Source: an uncultured Prevotellaceae bacterium
GTDB lineage: Bacteria; Bacteroidota; Bacteroidia; Bacteroidales; Bacteroidaceae
Assembly (NCBI GenBank): GCA_902784755.1
Contig: CACZVX010000013.1
Span: 1 to 60,783 of the forward strand
Direction: 5' to 3'
DNA: 60,783 nt
Positions 27,351 to 35,412 of the stretch are shown piece by piece (positions within the stretch are counted from its first letter, which is position 1; each line of letters begins with the position of its first letter). The notes below the pieces were generated by a model. It was not told the DNA's origin. It searched no databases and saw nothing but the letters and a program-made list of their open reading frames with translations. The position numbers and the translations under genes are program-made.

Positions 27351-27407
27351 GATTTTACAGAACTCGAAGGCACAAAAAAACAAAGTTTTTATCGATAGCA
27401 ATAACCA

Positions 27408-28133
27408 TTAACCTTTAACCATAAAACCAACTACTCTCCGCTTCTGCGTAAAAGCAGATAGAAGGACATACCAAGCAATGACAAGAGCAATGCCGGGAAT
27501 GCGGAAGATAATGAGGAGTAGGGCAGAGGTGATGAGGAAAATGTATTTCAACTTGTTTTCAGCCCATCCCCAATGCTTGAATTTCAAGGCAAACATGGGA
27601 ATCTCACTGACAAGTAGCCAACTGCTGACAAGGACCATCACGATGACAGCAACAGACATCCAGGCGTTGCTTTCCAGAAGTTGGGTAGCACCCACCATAA
27701 TACTTCCCCAGAAGAGTGCATTGGCAGGAGTCGGCAATCCGATGAATCCCATAGCCTGTCGTTCGTCGAGATTGAACTTTGCCAAACGGAGGGCAGAGAA
27801 AGCTGCCATGATAAAGGCCATGTAGGGAAGTATGGGGCGTAATGGTTCCACCATTGAGGGATAGTCCATCACTGAGAGTTCATAGAAAATCATGGTTGAA
27901 GGAGCCACGCCAAAAGTTACATCGTCAGCTAGAGAGTCAAGTTCCTTGCCAATAGGAGAGGAGACATTTAGCAACCGAGCCACCATGCCGTCAAAGAAAT
28001 CAAAGACAGCCCCCAGAACAATAAAAAGCAGCGCCATTGCTGGCTGTCCGCCATAGGCAAAACAAGTGGCGATGCAGCCGCATATCAGGTTGCAGCAAGT
28101 GATACTATTTGGAATATGTTTCTTAATCGACAT
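27408..28133 (-). CDS. pssA: CDP-diacylglycerol--serine O-phosphatidyltransferase
   Basis: A 241-residue integral membrane enzyme making phosphatidylserine from CDP-diacylglycerol and serine. The CDP-alcohol phosphatidyltransferase signature is complete: DGMVARLL, then G and two further aspartates in PIGKELDSLADDV. Several transmembrane helices follow. The ATG at 28133 (MSIKKHIPNSIT) is preferred; the frame extends six codons to a TTG that lies in a heptamer array. It follows psd, so the two steps of phosphatidylethanolamine synthesis are encoded together. Confidence 0.95.
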   Translation of the reverse strand: MSIKKHIPNSITCCNLICGCIATCFAYGGQPAMALLFIVLGAVFDFFDGMVARLLNVSSPIGKELDSLADDVTFGVAPSTMIFYELSVMDYPSMVEPLRPILPYMAFIMAAFSALRLAKFNLDERQAMGFIGLPTPANALFWGSIMVGATQLLESNAWMSVAVIVMVLVSSWLLVSEIPMFALKFKHWGWAENKLKYIFLITSALLLIIFRIPGIALVIAWYVLLSAFTQKRRVVGFMVKG

Positions 28134-28170
28134 GGGCAATAGATTCTTCAATCTTCATTCTTCACTCTTC
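28134..28170. repeat. Heptamer array between psd and pssA
   Basis: TTCAATC, TTCATTC, TTCACTC and TTCACTT in succession. The psd stop codon TGA is part of an AGTGAAG word (minus strand). Confidence 0.8.
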
Positions 28171-28858
28171 ACTTAAGCTTCGCAATCACCGTCTGGTCAC
28201 CAGTTGTAGACTGTCCCATTTTGACGCTGACCTCAGAGCCTAAAGGCAGGAACACGTCCACACGACTTCCAAGTTTGATGAATCCTAAATGTTCGTCGAT
28301 ATAGCAGTCTTCGTCAGGTTTTGCATAGGTCACGATGCGACGGGCAATAGCACCGGCTATCTGCCGGCAAAGAACGTCAATTCCATTGTCCGTTTCAATC
28401 ATCACGTCAGAATGTTCGTTTTCCTCACTGGCTTTAGGGAGCCAGGCCTTATGATAGTTACCGTCTTGATGGTGCACAAACTTCACACGTCCGTCCACAG
28501 GATACCAGTTGGCATGCACGTTGAAGGGACTCATAAAAATACTGATCATCAGTCGCTTATCGTGGAAATAGGTTTCTTCCTCTACTTCCTCGATGACTAC
28601 GATCCGGCCATCGGCAGGAGCCACCACGATATTCTCGGTGTCACCGCCAAAATAACGGATGGGACAACGATAAAAATTAACGACAACGCCATAGAAGAAA
28701 CCAAAAACTGCCACAAATATCCAAAAAGGAATCTTTGTATCAAAACAGTGCCATAGCAAAATTGCTATAACGACAATGGCCATGCCTGAGTAGAGCAGTG
28801 TATTTGTTCCTTCACGGTGTAGTCGAACGTTCTTAAGTTTCTTTATTCTTTTACCCAT
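28169..28858 (-). CDS. psd: Phosphatidylserine decarboxylase
   Basis: A 229-residue enzyme of the short, archaeal-like Psd group. Residues [13 protein letters not shown] contain the Gly-Ser pair where self-cleavage creates the pyruvoyl group; two hydrophobic segments near the N-terminus anchor it to the membrane. [19 protein letters not shown] and VGPADG-like [10 protein letters not shown] are family segments. It makes phosphatidylethanolamine. The C-terminus runs into the heptamer array, which provides the stop codon. The promoter is at 28887-28894. Confidence 0.95.
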   Translation of the reverse strand: MGKRIKKLKNVRLHREGTNTLLYSGMAIVVIAILLWHCFDTKIPFWIFVAVFGFFYGVVVNFYRCPIRYFGGDTENIVVAPADGRIVVIEEVEEETYFHDKRLMISIFMSPFNVHANWYPVDGRVKFVHHQDGNYHKAWLPKASEENEHSDVMIETDNGIDVLCRQIAGAIARRIVTYAKPDEDCYIDEHLGFIKLGSRVDVFLPLGSEVSVKMGQSTTGDQTVIAKLK

Positions 28859-28886
28859 GGTTTAGGCTGAAGCTTCAATTTTGCGA

Positions 28887-28894
28887 CAAAGGTA
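28887..28894 (-). promoter_or_regulatory. -7 promoter box of the psd-pssA operon
   Basis: Minus-strand TACCTTTG, 28 bases upstream of the psd start. Immediately upstream lies another AATTAAG heptamer array (about 28900-28935). Confidence 0.6.
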
Positions 28895-28898
28895 AGAA

Positions 28899-28936
28899 AA
28901 AGAATTAAGAATTAAGAATGTAAAATTAAGAATTTT
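28899..28936. repeat. Heptamer array upstream of psd and dnaE
   Basis: AAGAATTAAGAATTAAGAAT followed by a degenerate copy. It lies between the two divergent promoters. Confidence 0.75.
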
Positions 28937-28988
28937 TTATTTTAAGGTTTATTTTCGTATTTTCTTTGGCAGTGTGGTGCTAATTATG

Positions 28989-28996
28989 TAATTTTG
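28989..28996 (+). promoter_or_regulatory. Promoter of dnaE
   Basis: TAATTTTG with TTTG at 28965-28968 (20-base spacer). The ATG at 29006 follows nine bases later. Confidence 0.7.
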
Positions 28997-29005
28997 GAGC
29001 TCATT

Positions 29006-32000
29006 ATGGAAGATTTCATACATTTACACGTTCACTCATATTATAGTATTCTCGACGGCCAGTCGAGCATCAAAAGACTCGTGGATAAAGCCGTCGGCAA
29101 TGGTATGCGCGGTATGGCACTCACCGATCACGGCGACATGTTCGGCGTGAAGGAACTCTTTGACTATTGTAACAAGGTGAATGGTTCCCGTAAGAAGCAG
29201 GGACTTGAACCTTTTAAACCTATTTTCGGTTGTGAGATGTATGTGGCTCACCGCAAAAAGGAGCAGCGTGAGGCCGAAAAAGGCGATAAAAGTGGTTATC
29301 ATCTCATCGTACTGGCCAAGAACTACAATGGTTATAAGAATCTCATCAAACTTGTTTCCCGTTCATGGGTGGACGGTTTCTATATGCGTCCACGTACTGA
29401 CCGTGAAGACCTTGAGCGTTTTCATGAGGACTTGATTGTTTGTTCCGCTTGTATTGCCGGAGAGGTGCCTTCCAAGCTTATCCGCGATGACATAGCAGGA
29501 GCCCGGGAGGCCATCGAATGGTATCATCGTGTTTTTGGCGATGACTACTATCTGGAGTTGCAGCGCCATGAGGTGAAAGACCCCAGTATTCGTGCCAACC
29601 GTGAGACGTACCCCCTGCAGCAGAAGGCTAATGGGTATCTGATTGATTTGGCAAAGGAATACGGTATCAAACTGGTATGTACCAATGATGCCCACTTTGT
29701 GGATGAGGAGAATGCCGAGGCTCACGACCATCTGCTTTGTCTTTCTACAGGTAAGGATCTTGACGACCCGTCACGTATGCTTTATAGCAAGCAGGAGTGG
29801 TTCAAGACAAAAGAGGAGATGAACGAGATCTTTGCTGATGTGCCGGAGGCTTTGAGCAACACTCTTGAAATCCTTGATAAGGTGGAGTTCTATAACATCG
29901 AGCATGAGCCCATCATGCCGTTCTTCCCCATTCCCGAGAGTTTCGGAACGGAGGAGCAGTGGCGCCAGCGCATTACGCCCGAAGAACTTTTCCGCGAATT
30001 CACCACCGATGAGAATGGTAAGAACCCACTGCCGCAAGCGGAAGCTGAGGCAAAGGTGAAGAAACTTGGCGGTGTTGAAAAGCTCTATCGCATCAAGTTT
30101 GAGGCTGACTATCTTGCAAAACTTGCCTACGACGGAGCTCATCGCATCTATGGTGATCCGCTCTCTGATGAGGTGGAAGACCGCATTCGTTTCGAGCTTC
30201 ATATCATGAAGACCATGGGTTTCCCCGGCTACTTTCTCATCGTGCAGGACTTCATCAATTCTGCCCGTGACAATTTGGGCGTGATGGTGGGACCAGGTCG
30301 TGGTTCTGCTGCCGGAAGTGTGGTGGCTTATTGCTTAGGTATCACGAAGATAGACCCGTTGAAATACGACTTGCTGTTTGAGCGTTTCCTCAATCCCGAC
30401 CGCATTTCACTCCCCGATATCGACACCGATTTCGATGATGATGGTCGTGGACGTGTGCTCGAATGGGTGGAAGATAAATATGGCCACGACAAGTGTGCAC
30501 ATATCATCACCTATGGCACTATGGCAACCAAGAACTCCATCAAGGACGTGGCTCGTGTGGAAAAAGTACCGCTCGATATCGTTAACCGTCTTTGCAAGGC
30601 TATTCCCGATCGTCTTCCCGACAATATGAAGATGAGTCTGCCCAATGCCATCCGTTGTGTTCCTGAATTGCAGGAGGCCGTGGTTTCCACCGATGTCCGT
30701 ATGCGCAATACCATGAAGTATGCCAAGATGCTCGAAGGTACAGTTCGCGGAACGGGTATTCATGCCTGTGGCTTTATCATCTGTCGTGACCCCATTTCCG
30801 ACTGGGTGCCTGTTTCTGTGGTTGAGGACAAAGATAATCCCGGACATAAACTTCATTGTACGCAGTACGATGGTCATGTCATTGAGTCCACGGGACTTAT
30901 CAAGATGGACTTCCTCGGGTTAAAGACTCTCTCCATTCTGAAAGAGGCTGTGGATAATATCAAGCTTACCACGGGCAAAGTCATCGATCTCGACAAGATT
31001 CCCATTGACGATCCTGTTACCTATAAACTCTATCAGGAAGGCCGTACGGTGGGTACGTTCCAGTTTGAATCGGCTGGAATGCAGAAATACCTTCGTGAAC
31101 TTCATCCCACGGTCTTTGAGGACCTCATCGCTATGAACGCGCTTTATCGTCCCGGACCCATGGATTACATCCCTTCGTTTATTGCCCGTAAGAACGGCCG
31201 TGAACCTATCACCTACGACATCCCTTGTATGGAGAAATACCTGAAGGATACCTATGGCATCACCGTCTATCAGGAACAGGTGATGTTGCTTTCCCGTCAG
31301 TTGGCTAATTTCACCCGTGGTGAGAGTGACGCCCTGCGAAAGGCCATGGGTAAGAAGAAAAAGGATATCGTTGATGCCATGAAGCCGAAGTTTATTAATG
31401 GCGGTATGGCCAACGGCCATGATCCGAAGATTCTGGAGAAGATTTGGGCCGATTGGGAGAAGTTTGCCTCCTATGCCTTCAACAAGTCGCACGCTGCCTG
31501 TTATTCGTGGGTGGCTTTCCAGACGGGCTATCTGAAGGCTAATTATCCGGCAGAATACATGGCTGCCGTGATGAGCCGTAACGTTAATAACATCTCTGAA
31601 GTTACAAAGTTGATGGACGAGTGTAAGTCGATGGGAATTCCAACTTTAGGACCTGACATCAACGAGAGTTGGCAGAAGTTCTCTGCCAATAAGCATGGTG
31701 AGATACGCTTTGGACTTGCCGCCATCAAGGGTATGGGAACTGCTGCTGCTGCTGCCATGATAGAGGAACGTGAGCAGAATGGTCCCTACAAGAGTATCTT
31801 TGATGTGGTGGAACGTGTCAATTTGTCAGCATGCAACCGTAAGGCGCTTGAGAGCATGACACTCAGTGGAGGCTTCGACAGTTTTGGCATACGGCGTGAA
31901 CAGTATTTCGCCCTTAATAATAAAGGTGAGATGTTCCTCGACACTTTGATGCGCTATGGCCAGCTCTATCAGCAAGAACAGCAGCAGGCCCGCAATTCGC

Positions 32001-32716
32001 TCTTTGGCGATATGGGTGGTGTGGAGATTGCTACACCTCCGGTTCCTGTGATGGTGGAAGAATGGAGCAATTTGGAGCGTCTCAATAAGGAACGCGACCT
32101 TGTGGGCATCTATATCTCTGCTCATCCTTTGGATGAATACAGTATTGTGCTGAAAGGCATGTGCAACACCCGTTGTTCGGAACTTGCTGACCGTGAGGCC
32201 CTTGCCAAGAAAGAAAGCTTCCAGTTAGGCGGTATCGTGACGCAAGTGCGTGAGAAGACCACAAAGCGCGGCGACCCCTGCGGATTTGTCACCATTGAAG
32301 ACTTTGAAGGCAGTGGTGAACTTGCCCTCTTCGGACAGGAATGGGCTAATTGGCGGGGAATGATGGTGGAGGGCTACACCCTTTATGTTAAAGGTAAATG
32401 TGCGCCGCTTCATCCCAATAGCACTTTCCTCAGCATGCAGATTACAAGTGTACAGTTCATGAGTCAGGCAAAGGATGAGAACATCGAGAAGTTAACCATC
32501 ACTTTCGATGCGGATAAAATCGACGACGCCATGGTGACGGACCTCACTACTTTACTCGATGAGCACCGTGGCAGCATTCAGCTTTACTTCCAGATTAATA
32601 ATCCCGAAGGAGGAGCTCCGCTCATGCTTCGCAGTCGCAACCGCACGATTGATGTGAACCGTGAATTGCTGAATTATCTTGACACGAATCCAGCGTTTGA
32701 ATACCGGATAAACTAA
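29006..32716 (+). CDS. dnaE: DNA polymerase III subunit alpha
   Basis: A 1236-residue C-family replicative polymerase. The N-terminal PHP domain has FIHLHVHSYYSILDG and the palm has PDIDTDFDDDGR with catalytic aspartates. Fingers include VYQEQVMLLSRQLANFTRG, and HACGFIICRD, a helix-hairpin-helix region (YKSIFDVVERVNL) and an OB fold (VTQVREKTTKRGDPCGFVTI) complete the subunit. The start follows the promoter box; an in-frame TTG four codons earlier lies inside that box and is rejected. It elongates both strands during replication. A single gene with its own promoter. Confidence 0.98.
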   Translation: MEDFIHLHVHSYYSILDGQSSIKRLVDKAVGNGMRGMALTDHGDMFGVKELFDYCNKVNGSRKKQGLEPFKPIFGCEMYVAHRKKEQREAEKGDKSGYHLIVLAKNYNGYKNLIKLVSRSWVDGFYMRPRTDREDLERFHEDLIVCSACIAGEVPSKLIRDDIAGAREAIEWYHRVFGDDYYLELQRHEVKDPSIRANRETYPLQQKANGYLIDLAKEYGIKLVCTNDAHFVDEENAEAHDHLLCLSTGKDLDDPSRMLYSKQEWFKTKEEMNEIFADVPEALSNTLEILDKVEFYNIEHEPIMPFFPIPESFGTEEQWRQRITPEELFREFTTDENGKNPLPQAEAEAKVKKLGGVEKLYRIKFEADYLAKLAYDGAHRIYGDPLSDEVEDRIRFELHIMKTMGFPGYFLIVQDFINSARDNLGVMVGPGRGSAAGSVVAYCLGITKIDPLKYDLLFERFLNPDRISLPDIDTDFDDDGRGRVLEWVEDKYGHDKCAHIITYGTMATKNSIKDVARVEKVPLDIVNRLCKAIPDRLPDNMKMSLPNAIRCVPELQEAVVSTDVRMRNTMKYAKMLEGTVRGTGIHACGFIICRDPISDWVPVSVVEDKDNPGHKLHCTQYDGHVIESTGLIKMDFLGLKTLSILKEAVDNIKLTTGKVIDLDKIPIDDPVTYKLYQEGRTVGTFQFESAGMQKYLRELHPTVFEDLIAMNALYRPGPMDYIPSFIARKNGREPITYDIPCMEKYLKDTYGITVYQEQVMLLSRQLANFTRGESDALRKAMGKKKKDIVDAMKPKFINGGMANGHDPKILEKIWADWEKFASYAFNKSHAACYSWVAFQTGYLKANYPAEYMAAVMSRNVNNISEVTKLMDECKSMGIPTLGPDINESWQKFSANKHGEIRFGLAAIKGMGTAAAAAMIEEREQNGPYKSIFDVVERVNLSACNRKALESMTLSGGFDSFGIRREQYFALNNKGEMFLDTLMRYGQLYQQEQQQARNSLFGDMGGVEIATPPVPVMVEEWSNLERLNKERDLVGIYISAHPLDEYSIVLKGMCNTRCSELADREALAKKESFQLGGIVTQVREKTTKRGDPCGFVTIEDFEGSGELALFGQEWANWRGMMVEGYTLYVKGKCAPLHPNSTFLSMQITSVQFMSQAKDENIEKLTITFDADKIDDAMVTDLTTLLDEHRGSIQLYFQINNPEGGAPLMLRSRNRTIDVNRELLNYLDTNPAFEYRIN

Positions 32717-32794
32717 TGCCTTTTGCGCAATCATGGCACGATTATTGTTGTAAAGATTTCAAAAGATATTATTCATTTATAAAAAAGAAAAACA

Positions 32795-33109
32795 ATGGAA
32801 GTTACGATTACAAACGAGAATTTCGAGAGCTTGAAGAATGGCGACAAGCCATTAGTAGTTGATTTCTGGGCAACTTGGTGTGGTCCCTGCCGTATGGTAG
32901 GCCCTATCATCTCTCAGCTGGCTGAGGAGTACGATGGCCGTATCGTTGTCGGCAAATGCGATGTCGAAGAGGCTGATGATGTTGCTGCAGAGATGGGTAT
33001 TCGCAATATTCCCACCATCATGTTCTTTAAGAACGGACAACTTGTTGATAAGTTTGTCGGTGCCACCACCAAAGCAAAACTGCAGGAGAAGTTCGACGCT
33101 ATCCTTTAA
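32795..33109 (+). CDS. trxA: Thioredoxin
   Basis: A 104-residue thioredoxin with the WCGPC active site (C29, C32), FWATWCGPCRMVGP, and the cis-proline segment NIPTIMFFKNGQ. Cytosolic disulfide reductase. It lies 78 bases after dnaE and ends at a terminator at 33134-33163. Confidence 0.97.
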   Translation: MEVTITNENFESLKNGDKPLVVDFWATWCGPCRMVGPIISQLAEEYDGRIVVGKCDVEEADDVAAEMGIRNIPTIMFFKNGQLVDKFVGATTKAKLQEKFDAIL

Positions 33110-33133
33110 TTTCCTCGCTCTCTTATCACAAAT

Positions 33134-33163
33134 AAAAGTGCTGCCTTCCGGTAGCACTTTTTT
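33134..33163. terminator. Terminator of trxA
   Basis: AAAAGTGCTGCC pairs with GGTAGCACTTTT across a four-base TTCC loop (one G-T pair) and is followed by more T residues. It may also serve tsaE on the other strand. Confidence 0.8.
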
Positions 33164-33204
33164 ATTCCTTTTTACAATTCACTAAACAAGTAGAGATACT
33201 ATCA

Positions 33205-33669
33205 TTAACAACTGATGAGACGCGAGCCATCGGATTGTTCTTCGATGGTGACGCAGAGAGCCTCTTCGGGTAGCAAGTCTTCGATGAGTTCTGGCCATTC
33301 GATGAGACAGAGGTTACCACTGTAGAAATAGTCTTCGTAACCCATGTCGTAAACCTCTTCTATTTTTTTTATGCGATAGAAGTCGAAGTGATAGATTTTT
33401 TTTAATGAAGAGTGAAGCGTGTAGCGTGAAGAATTTTCATTTACTTCGTATTCATTGACGATGGCGAAAGTGGGAGAGGTGATGACGTCTTCCACGCCGA
33501 GTTCTTCACAAAGGGCTTTGATGAAAGTGGTCTTGCCAGCCCCCATCTTGCCGTAGAAGGCAATCACTTTTGGGATGTTGGATGTAGGCTCAAGGATGTT
33601 TTTAATACCTTCGATAAATTGGCGTGCTGCCTGTTGGATGTTGTCTATGTCATGAATCTTGATTTCCAT
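33205..33669 (-). CDS. tsaE: tRNA threonylcarbamoyladenosine biosynthesis ATPase with repeat insertion
   Basis: A 154-residue TsaE, the ATPase partner in t6A37 tRNA modification. Walker A is GKMGAGKTTFIKAL; TSPTFAIVNEYEV, YHFDFYRI and LCLIEWPEL are the family segments. Between EYEV and IYHFDFYR lie 15 residues (77-91) including RYTLHSSLKK, encoded by AGTGAAG/CGTGTAG/CGTGAAG heptamer words at 33402-33438 (minus strand reads CTTCACT). E. coli TsaE has only a short turn at this point, so I read it as a repeat-derived loop in an essential protein. It precedes no gene closely but shares strand with porX upstream. Confidence 0.94.
   Translation of the reverse strand: MEIKIHDIDNIQQAARQFIEGIKNILEPTSNIPKVIAFYGKMGAGKTTFIKALCEELGVEDVITSPTFAIVNEYEVNENSSRYTLHSSLKKIYHFDFYRIKKIEEVYDMGYEDYFYSGNLCLIEWPELIEDLLPEEALCVTIEEQSDGSRLISC
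33402..33438. repeat. Heptamer array inside tsaE
   Basis: Words AGTGAAG, CGTGTAG and CGTGAAG in register on the plus strand; the coding (minus) strand reads TTCACGC/TACACGC/TTCACTC, giving RYTLHSSL. Confidence 0.8.
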
Positions 33670-33684
33670 TTTGTTTTCTTTTTT

Positions 33685-33720
33685 AGCCGGGTAGTCGGGT
33701 AATCGGGTAGTTGGGGCTTA
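33685..33720. repeat. Octamer repeat between porX and tsaE
   Basis: GGGTAGTC, GGGTAATC, GGGTAGTT, GGGG: an eight-base degenerate tandem word filling most of the 53-base spacer. Confidence 0.75.
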
Positions 33721-33722
33721 TT

Positions 33723-35288
33723 TTATTTTTTTCTTCCTCTCATGGTGATAAGCGGAACGATCATTTCTTCCATTGAGATACCGCCATGCTGGAAAGTGTC
33801 CTTATAATAACTCACGTAATAATTGTAATTGTTGGGATAAGCGAAGAAGGAATCTCCCGTGGCAAAGACGTAACTCGTGGAGATGTTGGGAGCTGGCAAC
33901 TGTGCCTGTCGGGGATCTTTGATGACATAAACTTCCTTGGAGTTGTAGTTCAAGTTTTTACCCAATTTATACCGCAGATTGGTATTGGTATTACGGTCGC
34001 CGATGATTTTCACAGGACGGTTGGCCCGAATACTGCCATGGTCTGTAGTGAGTACCACAGTGTAGTCGCTTTGTGAAAGCTGACGGAATAGTTCCGAGAG
34101 AACGGTGTGTCGGAACCATGAAAGGGTAATGCTGCGATAAGCGCTCTCGTTGTTTGCCAGTTCACGTACCATCTTTGATTCTGTGCGTGCATGGGAGAGC
34201 ATGTCGATGAAGTTGATGACCACAACGTTAAGGTCGTTTTGTTTCAGCGAATTGAACTGCTGCAGCAAACGGTCGGCTCCCTGGGAGTCGTTAACTTTAT
34301 AATAGGAGAACTTGTCTTTGCGACGATAGCGCTCAATCTGCGTTTGGATGAGGGGTCCCTCATTGAGGTTCTTTCCCTCTTCCTCGTCCTCATCTACCCA
34401 CAGGTCAGGGAACATGTCGGCAATTTTGTTGGGCATAAGTCCCGAGAAGATGGCATTGCGGGCATATTGTGTGGCAGTAGGAAGAATGGTGAGATAGAGT
34501 TGTTCGTCGATATCAAACTGATCACCGATTTCCTGTGCCAACACGCGCCACTGGTCATAACGGAAATTATCCACGACGATGAAGAATACCTTCTCCCCTT
34601 TGTCAAGCAGTGGGAATATTTTCTCCTTGAAGATGCGTGGAGACATAAGCGGACGGTCTTCCGCTTTTGAAGGCGCATTGGGATTCACCCAGTCGAGATA
34701 GTTCTTCTTGATAAACTTGGCGAACCCGTTGTTGGCCTCTTCCTTCTGCATGCTCAACATTTCAGTCATAGAACTGTCTGTACTGCTGAGTTCAAGTTCC
34801 CATCGCACAAGCAACTTATAGATGTCCATCCACTCCTGCACGCTTTTGCAGTTGTCAATCTGCATGGCAATCTGCTGGAAGTTTTGCTGATAGCCGCTTT
34901 GGGTGACCTCCGTGACAATCTGTCGCTGATGGATGTTCTTTTTCAGCGTAAGGAGAATCTGCGAGGGGTTGACAGGCTTGATGAGATAGTCGGCAATCTT
35001 GGAACCGATGGCCTGATCCATGATGTTTTCTTCTTCACTCTTAGTGCACATCACCACAGGTGTTGCAGGCTGAATGTCTTTGATATACTGCAGCGTTTCA
35101 AGTCCACTCAAACCAGGCATCATCTCATCGAGGAGAATGAGGTCGAAGGTCTTCTGCCGACATTCCTCAATGGCATCGTTGCCGTTGCTGACGGTGACTA
35201 CCTCATAGCCTTTCTTCTCGAGGAAAAGGATATGCGCCTTGAGGAGTTCAATCTCATCATCTACCCATAATAATAGTCCGTTTGTCAT
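33723..35288 (-). CDS. porX: PorX: response regulator with PglZ-type phosphodiesterase domain
   Basis: A 521-residue two-domain protein. Residues 1-120 are a CheY-like receiver with D10-D11 and phospho-acceptor D54 in LILLDEMMPG. A helical linker follows, and residues from about 200 form a PglZ/alkaline-phosphatase-like domain (FFIVVDNFRYDQW, TILPTATQYARNAIFSGLMP, LTTDHGSIRANRP). This is the architecture of PorX, which regulates the type IX secretion system with PorY and a sigma factor in Porphyromonas. Neighbours tsaE and the porW-like gene support the call. No partner kinase is in the window. Confidence 0.93.
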   Translation of the reverse strand: MTNGLLLWVDDEIELLKAHILFLEKKGYEVVTVSNGNDAIEECRQKTFDLILLDEMMPGLSGLETLQYIKDIQPATPVVMCTKSEEENIMDQAIGSKIADYLIKPVNPSQILLTLKKNIHQRQIVTEVTQSGYQQNFQQIAMQIDNCKSVQEWMDIYKLLVRWELELSSTDSSMTEMLSMQKEEANNGFAKFIKKNYLDWVNPNAPSKAEDRPLMSPRIFKEKIFPLLDKGEKVFFIVVDNFRYDQWRVLAQEIGDQFDIDEQLYLTILPTATQYARNAIFSGLMPNKIADMFPDLWVDEDEEEGKNLNEGPLIQTQIERYRRKDKFSYYKVNDSQGADRLLQQFNSLKQNDLNVVVINFIDMLSHARTESKMVRELANNESAYRSITLSWFRHTVLSELFRQLSQSDYTVVLTTDHGSIRANRPVKIIGDRNTNTNLRYKLGKNLNYNSKEVYVIKDPRQAQLPAPNISTSYVFATGDSFFAYPNNYNYYVSYYKDTFQHGGISMEEMIVPLITMRGRKK

Positions 35289-35412
35289 ATTGAGGAGTTT
35301 TTGAGTTTATGAGTTTTATGAGTTTATGAGTTTTGGAGTTTATGAATTTCGACAACAGGCTTGCCAGGTAATCATAACTCTACACTCTACATTCTACACT
35401 CTACATTAAAGA
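35289..35412. repeat. Word repeats between the porW-like ORF and porX
   Basis: Two blocks: GAGTTTAT octamers with 9-base variants (about 35297-35345), then CTACACT/CTACATT heptamers (about 35378-35406). The second block resembles the words inside cca. Confidence 0.8.

Noticed and set aside
28134-28151. TTG start extending pssA by six codons
   Set aside because: The extension consists of repeat words; the ATG at 28133 begins the conserved N-terminus.
28994-29005. TTG start for dnaE four codons upstream
   Set aside because: It lies inside the -7 promoter box, so it would not be transcribed.
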